Of a DNA stretch of 40,276 nt, positions 24,719 through 33,351 are shown piece after piece. How positions within the stretch are numbered: position 1 is the first letter of the stretch; the number at the start of each line of letters is the position of its first letter. A program made the position numbers and the translations under genes. The DNA comes from Acidobacteriota bacterium (lineage in GTDB: Bacteria; Acidobacteriota; Thermoanaerobaculia; Thermoanaerobaculales; Sulfomarinibacteraceae): positions 1 to 40,276 of the forward strand of contig JAADFK010000231.1 of assembly GCA_013152925.1 (NCBI GenBank). The letters run 5' to 3'. The notes under the pieces are model-generated. The model ran no database searches. It was not told the origin of the DNA and saw only the letters and a list, made by a program, of their open reading frames with translations.

Positions 24719-25780
24719 GTGAGGAAAGGAATCCCGATCAAGCCGATGGCAGGCGCCGTGGTGGCCGTGGCGGTGGCCGTTTTCGCCGGCCCCGCCGCCC
24801 GTGCCGGGACCGGCACCTCTGCGCACCATGCCCCCTCGCACACCGCCGGGACGGTTTGCCCCGGGACGGGAACCGTGGAGCACCTGGACATCCCCTACGA
24901 GAACATCCCGGGTATCGATCGGGACCTGCTTTCCCTGGATCTCTACGAACCGGTCGTCGTGGAGGGGTGTCCTCCGGCTCCGGTCATGGTCTGGGTCCAT
25001 GGTGGTGCCTGGAGCGTTGGCGACAAGCGAAACAAGATCGCCACCAAAGTCTCCTTCTTCAACGGGGCAGGCTGGGTCTTCATCAGCCTCAACTACCGGC
25101 TGTCCCCGGCCGACCTGCCGCAGGATCCCTCGGGTCTCGATCCTGATCGCATCGCCTACCCGGTTCACGAGAAGGATGTGGCGGCAGCGCTGGCCTGGGT
25201 GGTGGGCCATGTGGCGGCCTTCGGCGGCGATCCCAACAGCATCTCCCTGATGGGGCACTCGGCGGGCGCTGGCATCGTCTCGACGCTGGCCACCGATGAG
25301 AGCTTCCTGCGGGCTCGCGGGCTGGACCTGGGCGTCATCCGGCACGCGGTCAGCCTGGACACGGCCGCCTACGACGTACGGCGCAGGATCGAGACGGCTT
25401 CGCCTGTGATGGCCATGGTCTACCTTAACGCTTTCGGCACCGACCCGGCCGTCTGGGATACCGCCTCGCCCATCAACCACGTGGCGCCGGGAATGTGCAT
25501 CCCGCCCTTCTTCGTCGTCACGAGGGGTAGCCGGGACCGTGTGGCCATCACCCTGAGCTTCACCGATGCCCTGCGCGGTGCCAGGGTCCCCGTCACCCTG
25601 CTCTACACTCCCCGGTACGACCACGCCGGCGTCAACGACGCCATCGGAAGCCCCGACGACGAGGTCATCACCCCGGCGCTGATGGCGTTCTTGGAAGCCC
25701 CCGGCCGGGCCGGCATCACCTGCTCTTCGCCGCGGCCCCGTGTGCTCCGTCCCTTGGGGAGAGCCCGCCCGGGGCGTTGA
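24719..25780 (+). CDS. Secreted alpha/beta-hydrolase (esterase/carboxylesterase-like)
   Basis: 353 residues. A GTG start preceded by GGAGAGG gives a signal peptide (RKGIPIKPMAGAVVAVAVAV then FAGPAARAG). The hydrolase core shows MVWVHGGAWSVGDK (oxyanion HGG, near residue 95), ISLNYRLSP, AAALAWVVGHVAAFGGDPNS and the nucleophile elbow MGHSAGA (Ser181). His is supplied by YDHAGVNDAIGSPDD near the end. This is the BD-FAE/hormone-sensitive-lipase-like pattern; substrate unknown, probably an ester in the periplasm. The stop is two bases from the convergent stop of the ABC permease gene. Confidence 0.87.
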   Translation: MRKGIPIKPMAGAVVAVAVAVFAGPAARAGTGTSAHHAPSHTAGTVCPGTGTVEHLDIPYENIPGIDRDLLSLDLYEPVVVEGCPPAPVMVWVHGGAWSVGDKRNKIATKVSFFNGAGWVFISLNYRLSPADLPQDPSGLDPDRIAYPVHEKDVAAALAWVVGHVAAFGGDPNSISLMGHSAGAGIVSTLATDESFLRARGLDLGVIRHAVSLDTAAYDVRRRIETASPVMAMVYLNAFGTDPAVWDTASPINHVAPGMCIPPFFVVTRGSRDRVAITLSFTDALRGARVPVTLLYTPRYDHAGVNDAIGSPDDEVITPALMAFLEAPGRAGITCSSPRPRVLRPLGRARPGR

Positions 25781-25782
25781 CA

Positions 25783-26709
25783 CTACTCCAGCCGCCGCAC
25801 GGTTTCGTGGATGCCGTCGCCGATGAGGGCAAGCGCGATGACCAGGGTGGCGATGGCGACACCGGGGAAGGTGGCCAGCCACCAGCCGTCCACGAGGACC
25901 TTGTGCCCCTGGGCCACCAGCGAGCCCCATGTGGGGATGGAGGGCGGCACGCCGAGCCCGAGGTAGGAGAGGGTCGCCTCGGCCAGCACCAGGTCGCCCA
26001 TGCGGAGGGCGGCGTCCTGGGCGACGGGTCCGGTCAGATGGGGCAGGTAGTGGAGACGCCAAACCTGGTGCCACCGGCTTCCGGCGGCGCGGGAGGCGAG
26101 CACGAACGGCCTGGAGCGAAGGGAAAGCACCTGGCCCCGGACGAGGCGGGCCAGCGTCATCCACGAGGTGGCACCGAGGACGGCCACCAGCATGGCCGCC
26201 GAGGGCCGGAAGACGGCGACGATCAGGATCATCAGGAAGAGGACGGGAAAGGCGAGCAGGGCGTCCACGAGGCGCATCAGGAGTGTGTCGAGGAGGCGTC
26301 CGGAGGTCCCGGCGACGATGCCGGTCCCCACGCCGAGGATCAGGGCGAGGAGGAGGCTCGAGGCCGCGATCATGAGCGAGATCCGGCCGCCTTCCAGAAG
26401 CTCCCGCAGGAGGTCGCGTCCGTAGCGGTCGCTGCCCAGCCAGAACGTGAAATGGCCGGTGGAGACGATGCGGGCGCCGGGCTCGATGGAGGTCGCCGCG
26501 GCCGGCGCTGCCGGTCCGGGTTCGAGGAGGACGCGGCCGTCGCTCCAGGTCGTCACGATGACGCGCGTGCCGGGCGGAAGCAGGGCGGCGTGCGCCGGGT
26601 CGGTCCCGGGCAGGCGCGGGAGCGCCAGGGGGCCGGCCCCGCAGAGAGCGACGAGCAGGACAAGCAGGGTCAGGCCCACCCGGAGCCGCCCGGGCCAACG
26701 GGCGTTCAC
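25783..26709 (-). CDS. Peptide/nickel-type ABC transporter permease (DppC/OppC-like)
   Basis: 308-residue inner-membrane permease. It has an N-terminal helix (VGLTLLVLLVALCGAGPLAL), a periplasmic insert of about 80 residues, the OppC hallmark FWLGSDRYGRDLLRELLEGG, five further helices, and the EAA-type loop FVLASRAAGSRWHQVWRLHY, LPHL that contacts the ATPase. It ends with LGLGVPPSIPTWGSLV and IGDGIHETV as in the family. GTG start overlaps the stop of the upstream permease by GTGA. Substrate is not readable. Confidence 0.9.
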   Translation of the reverse strand: MNARWPGRLRVGLTLLVLLVALCGAGPLALPRLPGTDPAHAALLPPGTRVIVTTWSDGRVLLEPGPAAPAAATSIEPGARIVSTGHFTFWLGSDRYGRDLLRELLEGGRISLMIAASSLLLALILGVGTGIVAGTSGRLLDTLLMRLVDALLAFPVLFLMILIVAVFRPSAAMLVAVLGATSWMTLARLVRGQVLSLRSRPFVLASRAAGSRWHQVWRLHYLPHLTGPVAQDAALRMGDLVLAEATLSYLGLGVPPSIPTWGSLVAQGHKVLVDGWWLATFPGVAIATLVIALALIGDGIHETVRRLE

Positions 26710-27695
26710 GAGCTCCTCCGGGCCCTGGGATCGACCGCCACATAGAGGATGTCGGCCAGGAGGTTGCCCGCGATGACAGCCCCGGCGCCGAGTAGCGTTG
26801 CTGCCAGGATGACGGGGATGTCCCGGGCCCAGGCTGCGGTCCACAGGAGCCGGCCCATGCCGGGCCATGAGAAGATAACCTCGATCACCAGCGAGCCCGA
26901 GACCAGGAAGGGGAGGGAGAGGCCGAGGAGCGTGACCAGGGGCAGCAGCGCCGGGCGGAGCGCGTGGATCCACAGGATTCGGCGCCGGGGGATCCCGCGG
27001 GCCCTGGCCGCCAGGAGGAAGCGGCTCTGGCGGATGTCCAGGAGGGCCGCACGAACGTACCGGGCCGTGGAGGCGGCCCCCGCCAGACCGAGAATGCCCG
27101 CCGGGAGGATCAGGTGGCGCAGAAGGTCGAGAAGGCGCCGGGCCGCGGGGAGGGTGGCGGCGTCCAGGGAGTGCATGTGTGAGGAGGGGAGCCATCCGAG
27201 CTGGACCGAAAAGAGAAGGATGGCCAGGCCGGCCAGCCAGAAGGTGGGCATGCCGTACACGCCGAGGCTGAGGACTGTCGTCACGCGGTCGATCCAGCCT
27301 CTCGGGCGGGCGGCGGCGAGGACAGCCAGGGCGATGCCCAGCAGCAGGTCCAGGAGCAGCGCCGTTCCCGTCAGGATCAGCGTCGGGGGAAGCGTCCGGG
27401 CGATCAGCCGCCGGACGGGCTGTCGGTAGAGAAAGGAGATGCCGAAATCGCCGGTAATGGCGCCCTCGAGCCAGCGCATGTACTGCTGCGGCAACGGCTG
27501 ATCCAGCCCGTAGCGGTGCCGGACGGTCTCGCGGGCTGCCGGAGAGAGGTCGGGGTTGTCCAGGAGATCCGCCACGGAGCCGGGCACGGCGTGGACGACG
27601 ATGAAGGTCAGGGTGACCACGAGCCACAGGATCGGCACGGCGGCCAGGGCCCGGCGGCCGATGCGCCGGAGGGTCGGGCTCATCCGATGCTGCAC
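26706..27695 (-). CDS. Peptide/nickel-type ABC transporter permease (DppB/OppB-like)
   Basis: Membrane permease of about 329 residues with six helices. N-terminus RRALAAVPILWLVVTLTFIV then HAVPGSVAD, a periplasmic loop with RHRYGLDQPLPQQYMRWL and GDFGISF, and the EAA loop YVRAALLDIRQSRFLLAARA, RGIPRRRILWIHALR near residue 215. It ends with FSWPGMGRLLWTAAWARDIP and a last helix. GTG 27695 has a weak GGGTGA before it; ATG 27683 is an equal alternative. Second gene of a binding protein-permease-permease operon. Confidence 0.9.
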   Translation of the reverse strand: MQHRMSPTLRRIGRRALAAVPILWLVVTLTFIVVHAVPGSVADLLDNPDLSPAARETVRHRYGLDQPLPQQYMRWLEGAITGDFGISFLYRQPVRRLIARTLPPTLILTGTALLLDLLLGIALAVLAAARPRGWIDRVTTVLSLGVYGMPTFWLAGLAILLFSVQLGWLPSSHMHSLDAATLPAARRLLDLLRHLILPAGILGLAGAASTARYVRAALLDIRQSRFLLAARARGIPRRRILWIHALRPALLPLVTLLGLSLPFLVSGSLVIEVIFSWPGMGRLLWTAAWARDIPVILAATLLGAGAVIAGNLLADILYVAVDPRARRSS

Positions 27696-27726
27696 GGTGT
27701 CACCCGCCGGTCCGCCGCCGCAGCCC

Positions 27727-29376
27727 TCACTGCCGCGCTTCGGTAACCCACCACTCCTCCAGGTTGAAGTACGGGCTCGCGTCGTTGATCACGGCCCCCT
27801 GGACGCGGCGGTTGAGGCCATCCAGACGCTCCCCCTCGTAGAGGAAGGTGTAGGGCTGGTCGCTGGTGATGATCCTCTGAATCTCGAGGAAGTAGGGTTT
27901 CTGGTCCTCGATGGTTTCCTTGGAATCGGCCTCGTCGAGCAGCCGGTCCACCTTGGGGTTGTGGTATCCGACGAAGTTGAAGGTCGGCTGTCCCGGGGGT
28001 GCCGAGTGCCAGACCGGCGTCAGGTCCACCTGGGTCCCCTCTCGCCAGGCGCTGACGAAGGCCTGGAAGCGTCCGCGGCGCAGGCGGCTGTTCATGGCGC
28101 CCCATTCGACGAAGCGGGGCTCGGCGTCGATACCGACCCGTTGGAGCTGGTCCTTGATCAGCAGGCAGATGTCCTCGCGAACATCGTTGCCGGCGTTGGT
28201 CATGAGCTCGAAGCGGAAGGCCTTTCCCCGGCGGTCCAGAAGGCCGTCACCGTCGTGGTCCTTCCAGCCGGCCTTGGCCAGGAGATCGCGGGCGGCCTGG
28301 GGATCGTAGGGAAGGGGGCGGAGCTCACGGTCGAAGGCCCACATGGTGGAAAGGACGGGGCCCACGGCGATCCTGCCGTAACCCCGCAGCACGGAGTCCA
28401 GGATGGCGTTCCGGTCGATGGCCAGCGTCAGCGCCCGCCGGACGTTTGGGTCCCTGAACAGTGGATCCCTGTTGTTCCATCCAACGTAGCCGTAGCTTCT
28501 GTCGGGGAAGACGATCAGCCGCAGCCTGGGATGGACCCGCACGTGCTCGGCCTCCCGCGGCGGCACCGCTTCCATGAGGTCGATGGCCCCGGTCTTCAGC
28601 TGGACCAGGAGGTTGGACTGGTCGGGCAGCACGCGCCAGACCACGCGGTCGAGGCGGGGGAAGCCATCGCGCCAGTAGGTGGGGTTGCGTTCGAGGGTGA
28701 TCTGCTGCTGCGGCTCGTGAGCGGCGAAGCGGAAGGGGCCGGCGCTCAGAGAGTGCCGGGTCCAGTCCACATTCTCCCAGGTTGCGAAGGGGATGGACTT
28801 CCAGGCGTGGGCGGGAACGATGGGACCGTCGTTGACGTCCATCAGCTGGTAGGGATAGCTGTGACGGAAGTGGAATCGTGCCGTGTGTGTATCGAGGGCC
28901 TCCACCGAGGTGATGTTCTCCTTGATCTCGGCGCTGGGCCAGCCGAGCTCCGGAGAGACCTGGACCTTCCACGAGAAGACCACGTCCTCCGCGGTGACAG
29001 GGACGCCGTCGCTCCAGCGGGCCTCCGGTCGCAGGTGGAAGGTCAGGCTGAGCCGGTCGGGGCTGAACTCCCAGGAGGTGGCCAGTCCCGGCGTGAAGGA
29101 AGGAGGGTGCGCCCGGTAGTCGGGTTGCTCCACGGCCAGGGTGGGGTAGAGCAGCGAGAGCACGTCATCCCCGAACGAGGAGCCCGTCAGGTAGGGGTTC
29201 CAGTTGTCGATGTCGGCCAGCGCACCGATGACCACCGTGCCGCCGCGGTGCGGCCCCGCCGGCGTCTGGACCGCGGCCGGAGTCGGTTGGACCTCGGGCG
29301 CCGGCGCCCGGCCGCAGGCGGCCAGGGCGAGCAACACGGGGACGAGCAGAAGACGGCGCAGCGTTCGGTGCATCAT
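27727..29376 (-). CDS. ABC transporter substrate-binding lipoprotein, SBP family 5
   Basis: 549-residue peptide/nickel/oligosaccharide-type binding protein. MMHRTLRRLLLVPVLLALAA then Cys21 forms a lipoprotein signal with lipobox LAAC. The body shows GGTVVIGALADIDNWNPYLT, LATSWEFSPDRLSLTFHLRP and EARWSDGVPVTAEDVVFSW, YGYVGWNNRDPLFRDPNVRR and ALTLAIDRNAI, all standard for SBP_bac_5. GGAGA lies just before the ATG; the open frame extends 28 codons further up without signal features. It is the first gene of the operon; no ATP-binding subunits follow within the window, so the ATPases must be elsewhere. Confidence 0.93.
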   Translation of the reverse strand: MMHRTLRRLLLVPVLLALAACGRAPAPEVQPTPAAVQTPAGPHRGGTVVIGALADIDNWNPYLTGSSFGDDVLSLLYPTLAVEQPDYRAHPPSFTPGLATSWEFSPDRLSLTFHLRPEARWSDGVPVTAEDVVFSWKVQVSPELGWPSAEIKENITSVEALDTHTARFHFRHSYPYQLMDVNDGPIVPAHAWKSIPFATWENVDWTRHSLSAGPFRFAAHEPQQQITLERNPTYWRDGFPRLDRVVWRVLPDQSNLLVQLKTGAIDLMEAVPPREAEHVRVHPRLRLIVFPDRSYGYVGWNNRDPLFRDPNVRRALTLAIDRNAILDSVLRGYGRIAVGPVLSTMWAFDRELRPLPYDPQAARDLLAKAGWKDHDGDGLLDRRGKAFRFELMTNAGNDVREDICLLIKDQLQRVGIDAEPRFVEWGAMNSRLRRGRFQAFVSAWREGTQVDLTPVWHSAPPGQPTFNFVGYHNPKVDRLLDEADSKETIEDQKPYFLEIQRIITSDQPYTFLYEGERLDGLNRRVQGAVINDASPYFNLEEWWVTEARQ

Positions 29377-29749
29377 GGACTCTCCTGCTTCATCGTAGCC
29401 AGGAACGCCCACCGCGTCCATGGCCTGGCCCTTCGTGCCCCGCAGACGGCGACCGTGCAACCCCGAAGAATGCGAGAGGGCTACATCGTGTGCTTCGGGT
29501 CATGTCTCGCCCGGCAGGGCTGTCGCTCGGGCCGGCCGCCGGCACGCTCCCGGCTGCACGCCTCTTCATGGTTGGAATGAGGCAGGGGCACATTCATGGG
29601 CCACTCCCTTTGCGTGGTAGCATCACGCGAAGAGGGCAGCCAGGACATCGTTGTGGCAGCTCTTGTTGGCGCCATGGGTTTCGATCTGAAGATGGGTGTG
29701 GGGCAACGGAGAATGTCGCTCGAATGATCCTGGGACATCTCGGCAAGTG
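29377..29749. other. 373-base divergent intergenic region with one inverted repeat
   Basis: No gene recognised. TTTGCGTG (29609-29616) and CACGCGAA (29624-29631) form an inverted repeat around GTAGCAT, and TAGCAT within the loop could be a -10 for the plus strand. The repeat could be an operator for either the ABC operon or the membrane glycosyltransferase. Confidence 0.35.
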
Positions 29750-31342
29750 GTGACAGTGTCGACAACGGTTGAAGTGGCCGCGGGAGCGGATGAAGCGATC
29801 CGCGAGAAGGCGCAATGTCGGAACCTGAGCTCCTTCGTATGCGGCTCCGCGGGAGGCGATGCGGGCGGGCTGGCCGGTCGCGTCGCCGGCGCTCTTCTCC
29901 TGGCTGGGCTGATCGCCGGTCTCGTCTTTCGCCTTCGCATGTTCTTCATGAACCGTTCCCTGTGGCTCGATCCGGCCATGCTCGCGCTCAACCTCGTCAG
30001 CAAGGGGTACGGTGCGCTGTTCGGTTCCCTGGATCTCAATCAGTCGGCTCCCGTGGGCTTCCTCCTTGTCTCCAAGCTCATCGGCTCGATGTTCGGCTAC
30101 AGCGAGTATTCGCTGATGGCCCTGCCGTTGTTCTTCGGCATCGGCTCGCTGTTCCTGTTCCTGGCGCTTTCCTGCAGGATGCTTGGAGTGAAGGCGGCGC
30201 CCCTCGCCTTCCTGCCGTTCGCGGCCTGCTCCACGGCCGTCTACTACTCGGGCGAGCTCAAGCAGTACGAGGGTGATCTCTTCTTCTCGGTCCTGATCCT
30301 CCTCGTGGCCCACACGGCCGTACGGCGCCGGTTCGACAGGCGTTCCATTCTCGGTTTCGTGATCGCCGGCCTCGTTGCTGTCTGGTTCTCGCACACGGCG
30401 ATCCTGGTGCTGGCCGGGACCGGAATGGTGCTGGCGATCCACGCCTTGCTTCACGAGCGGGAGGCCCTTCCGCGGCTCCTCGTGGCCGGCGCCGCGCTCG
30501 CTGTCCACTTCCTGGCGCTCTACGTCCTCCAGATGCGGCCCGCGGCACAGGCCGACCTCTTCGCGGCCCACGCCAAGGGCTTCGCCCCGTGGCCACGGCC
30601 CGGTGCCGGGTTCGGCACGTGGTGGTCGGAGACGATCACCGGATTCGTCTCCTTCCCACTGGGATTCGGGCGGTGGAGGCTCCTCCCCCTTGCGGGACTG
30701 GCCTCGGGCCTCGTGGCGGCCGTGGCGTCCCGGCGCCGGCGGCTCGACGGGATGTTGCTCCTCTTTCCCCTACTTCTGCTCGTTGCCGTCTCCATGGCCC
30801 ATCTCTACCCCATCGAAACCGGGCTCTACGACATTCACTCACGGTTCGTTCTGTTCGCCGTGCCGTCGGCTTTTCTCCTGATCGGACTCGGGCTGGATGC
30901 CTTTTCCAAGCTGACCTGGAAACCGGTCCTCGTTTCCGCCATCCTGGGGGGAGTCCTCGTCTGGACCCCTGTCCAGACCATGATCAGGTGGCCGGGGTTC
31001 ATGCGTCAGGAGATGCGCCCGTTGGTGAAAACCCTCCGGAGCGGCATGGAAGCCGACGACGCGGTCTACGTCTACTACGCCGCCGTTCCCGCCTTCCGCT
31101 TCTACACGCGCAAGGCCCCCATACCGTTCATCGCGGTCAACCGGACGCTGACTCCACGGAGCGCCGATCCCCACCAGCTGGCCCGTGCCGCAAGGGCCCG
31201 CAAGCTCTGGGTGGTGGTCAGCCACGACTCCAACAAGAACCGCCTCGCGCTGATTACGGCACTGGAAGGCCGGGGAAAGGGGGTCCATGTGGACCGGTTC
31301 CCCGGTGCGTGGCTCTACAGCGTGGTGCAGGAGCCGCGTTGA
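29750..31342 (+). CDS. GT39/ArnT-like membrane glycosyltransferase
   Basis: About 530 residues with some ten to eleven hydrophobic helices and a soluble C-terminal region of roughly 110 residues. The first loop carries RMFFMNRSLWLDPAMLALNL, in which Arg-Ser-Leu-Trp-Leu-Asp corresponds to the catalytic acidic motif of GT-C enzymes, followed by SAPVGFLLVSKLIGSMFGYS and ELKQYEGDLFFSVLILLVAH. Such enzymes move sugars from polyprenyl-phosphate donors in the periplasm. The start is uncertain: GTG 29747, 29750 or 29756 and GTG 29696 are all in frame and none has a clear Shine-Dalgarno sequence. Acceptor unknown; a link with the polyprenyl-phosphate-using UbiA homologue is speculative. Confidence 0.78.
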   Translation: MTVSTTVEVAAGADEAIREKAQCRNLSSFVCGSAGGDAGGLAGRVAGALLLAGLIAGLVFRLRMFFMNRSLWLDPAMLALNLVSKGYGALFGSLDLNQSAPVGFLLVSKLIGSMFGYSEYSLMALPLFFGIGSLFLFLALSCRMLGVKAAPLAFLPFAACSTAVYYSGELKQYEGDLFFSVLILLVAHTAVRRRFDRRSILGFVIAGLVAVWFSHTAILVLAGTGMVLAIHALLHEREALPRLLVAGAALAVHFLALYVLQMRPAAQADLFAAHAKGFAPWPRPGAGFGTWWSETITGFVSFPLGFGRWRLLPLAGLASGLVAAVASRRRRLDGMLLLFPLLLLVAVSMAHLYPIETGLYDIHSRFVLFAVPSAFLLIGLGLDAFSKLTWKPVLVSAILGGVLVWTPVQTMIRWPGFMRQEMRPLVKTLRSGMEADDAVYVYYAAVPAFRFYTRKAPIPFIAVNRTLTPRSADPHQLARAARARKLWVVVSHDSNKNRLALITALEGRGKGVHVDRFPGAWLYSVVQEPR

Positions 31343-31458
31343 ACGATGGTAGCCCTGTACCGGCGGCTGCTTCCCCAGCCCGGTCCGGGCGGAGGACCGG
31401 ACGCGGAGGCGGACCCTGGAGTACAATCCCTCCGGCCGGAGGGCCGCAGGAGGTGAGC

Positions 31459-32994
31459 ATGGGTGGTACGGCACTGATCTCGGTTTCGGACAAGAGTGGG
31501 CTGGAGCGCCTGGGACCGGGCCTGGCAGAGCTGGGCTGGACGCTGCTCTCCACGGGCGGTACGGCGCGGGCCCTCAGGGAGGCCGGGTGCGAGGTGGTGG
31601 ACGTGGGCAGCTACACAGGCTTCCCGGAGATCCTGGACGGGCGGGTCAAGACGCTGCACCCCAAGGTCTTTGCCGGGATCCTGGCCGCGCCCTCGGAGGA
31701 GCACCGCCGGCAGCTCCAGGAGCTCGACATCCCTGCCATCGACCTGGTGATCGTCAACCTCTACCCCTTCCGCGAGACAGTGGCCCGCGAGGGCGTCGGA
31801 TTGGCGGAGGCCGTGGAGCAGATCGACATCGGCGGGCCGAGCCTGGTCCGTGCGGCGGCCAAGAACCACGCTCGCGTCGCTGTGGTCGTCGATCCTGCGG
31901 ACTATGGTGAGCTGCTCGAACGGCTCGCCAGCGAGGGAATGGACGAGGCGTACCGGCAGGGACTGGCCCTCAAGGCCTACCGGCACACGGCGGCGTACGA
32001 CGCCGCCATATCGGCCCACCTGCCGGGGCTGATGGACGGCCGGCCGAGCCCGGCGGCGGTGGTGGCCGAGCGGCTCCTGGTGGCCGAGGAGATCCCGCTC
32101 CGCTACGGGGAGAACCCGCACCAGTGGGGGCTCCTGGCCCGCGTTCCCGGCCTCGGCGGGCTGGCCTCGGCCCGGCAGCTCCAGGGCAAGGCGCTGTCGT
32201 ACAACAACCTTGGCGACACCAGCGGCGCCTGGCGCCTGGTGTGGGACCTGCCCGGCGCGGGCGTGGCGGTGATCAAGCACGCCAACCCCTGCGGTGTCGG
32301 GCTCGGGGAGTCCATGGTGGAGGCCTTCCGCAAGGCGCGGGCCACCGATCCCATCTCGGCCTTCGGCGGGGTGGTGGCGGCCAACCGGCCGATCGACGAA
32401 TCCTTCGCGGAGGCCGTGGTGGAGCAGTTCGCCGAGGTGGTCATCGCGCCCGAGGTGGACGCGGCGGCGCGGGAGATCTTTTCGCGGAAGAAGAACCTGC
32501 GTGTGCTCGAATGCGAGGGGCCGGCCGACGATCCCGTGGTCTTCAAGTCCATGGACGGCGGCATCCTCCTCCAGGAGGCCGACCGCGGCTTCGAGGACGA
32601 GACGTGGAAGGTTGTCACGGAGAAGAAGCCCACCGATGCGGAGCGCCGGGCGCTCGATCTCAACTGGCGGGTGGTCAAGCACGTGGGCTCCAACGCCATC
32701 GTCGTGGGTGGCCCGGAGCAGGTGATGGGTATCGGCGCCGGCCAGATGAGCCGGGTGGACGCCGCCAAGATCGCCGTGGCCAAGGCCCGGGAGATGGGCC
32801 ACGAGCTGGAGGGCAGCGTGGCGGCGTCGGACGCCTTCTTCCCCTTCCCCGACGGGGTGGAGGCCCTGGCCGAGGCGGGGATCCGGGCCGTGATCCAGCC
32901 CGGCGGGTCCATCCGCGACGCCAAGGTCATCGAGGCCGCCGACGCCGTCGGTATCGCCATGGTCTTCACCGGCAGGCGCCACTTCCGCCACTGA
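31459..32994 (+). CDS. purH: Bifunctional AICAR transformylase/IMP cyclohydrolase PurH
   Basis: Catalyses the last two steps of purine synthesis. The 511-residue protein has the cyclohydrolase half (ALISVSDKSGLERLGPGL, LLSTGGTARALREAG, GRVKTLHPKVFAGIL, LVIVNLYPF, IDIGGPSLVRAAAKN) and the AICAR-formyltransferase half (LRYGENPHQ, GKALSYNNLGDT, IKHANPCGVG with catalytic Lys/His, DPISAFGGVVAANRP). It ends with the canonical VFTGRRHFRH. GGAGG stands six to seven bases before the ATG, and TACAAT (31422-31427) is a possible -10. The start follows the preceding glycosyltransferase stop by 116 bases. Confidence 0.97.
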   Translation: MGGTALISVSDKSGLERLGPGLAELGWTLLSTGGTARALREAGCEVVDVGSYTGFPEILDGRVKTLHPKVFAGILAAPSEEHRRQLQELDIPAIDLVIVNLYPFRETVAREGVGLAEAVEQIDIGGPSLVRAAAKNHARVAVVVDPADYGELLERLASEGMDEAYRQGLALKAYRHTAAYDAAISAHLPGLMDGRPSPAAVVAERLLVAEEIPLRYGENPHQWGLLARVPGLGGLASARQLQGKALSYNNLGDTSGAWRLVWDLPGAGVAVIKHANPCGVGLGESMVEAFRKARATDPISAFGGVVAANRPIDESFAEAVVEQFAEVVIAPEVDAAAREIFSRKKNLRVLECEGPADDPVVFKSMDGGILLQEADRGFEDETWKVVTEKKPTDAERRALDLNWRVVKHVGSNAIVVGGPEQVMGIGAGQMSRVDAAKIAVAKAREMGHELEGSVAASDAFFPFPDGVEALAEAGIRAVIQPGGSIRDAKVIEAADAVGIAMVFTGRRHFRH

Positions 32995-33022
32995 GTCGCG
33001 GGGTGGTGTGGGCGGGCATGGT

Positions 33023-33041
33023 CCGCCGTCTTTGACGGCGG
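33023..33041. repeat. Perfect hairpin just after purH
   Basis: CCGCCGTC-TTT-GACGGCGG, 8-bp stem and 3-base loop, 28 bases after the purH stop. No T-run follows on either strand, so it may be a terminator lacking a U-tract or another short palindrome of the kind scattered through this gap. Confidence 0.45.
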
Positions 33042-33204
33042 CAACGGGCCGCTCGGTGCGGGCCGCTCGTGAGCCTTTGGCTCTCGGCGTCCCTTCCCTC
33101 GCGTCCCTGCGTCCCGGCCGAGGTGGCCGGTCCGCCCATGCCCGCGTGCTCCTGGGCATCGAGGTTGTTTCGGCGGTGTTGCTCCCCCTCCCCCCTGTAT
33201 GGGA

Positions 33205-33328
33205 GGGATCGGGCGGGATCGCCCTCTCGCAGGCCGGAGCTGCGTCCGCATCGTCGGGACGGCCACTAGGCCAGTCCCTCCTCACTTCCTCGCTCCGGCT
33301 CCGCGAGAGAACGATCCCGCCCGATCCC
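33205..33328. repeat. 124-base long imperfect hairpin with three nested stems
   Basis: A 17-bp perfect stem (33205-33221 with 33312-33328), then CTCTCGC with GCGAGAG (33224-33230 / 33303-33309), then CCGGAGC with GCTCCGG (33234-33240 / 33292-33298). The 51-base interior holds GGGACGGCC and GGCCAGTCCC around ACTA (33256-33278). It has no coding content. It lies next to the branched structure at 33352-33581 and could be part of the same RNA or of a fold-back mobile element. Confidence 0.6.
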
Positions 33329-33351
33329 CCGGGTGCTCATTGGCGTGGCGC

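Noticed and set aside
24485-26743. Minus-strand open frame of some 750 codons over the esterase and permease genes
   Set aside because: Arg/Pro/Gly-rich composition and no motif; it is a shadow of genes in other frames.
30589-31458. Open frame running into purH from upstream
   Set aside because: It overlaps the membrane glycosyltransferase in another frame; PurH begins at the Shine-Dalgarno-led ATG 31459.
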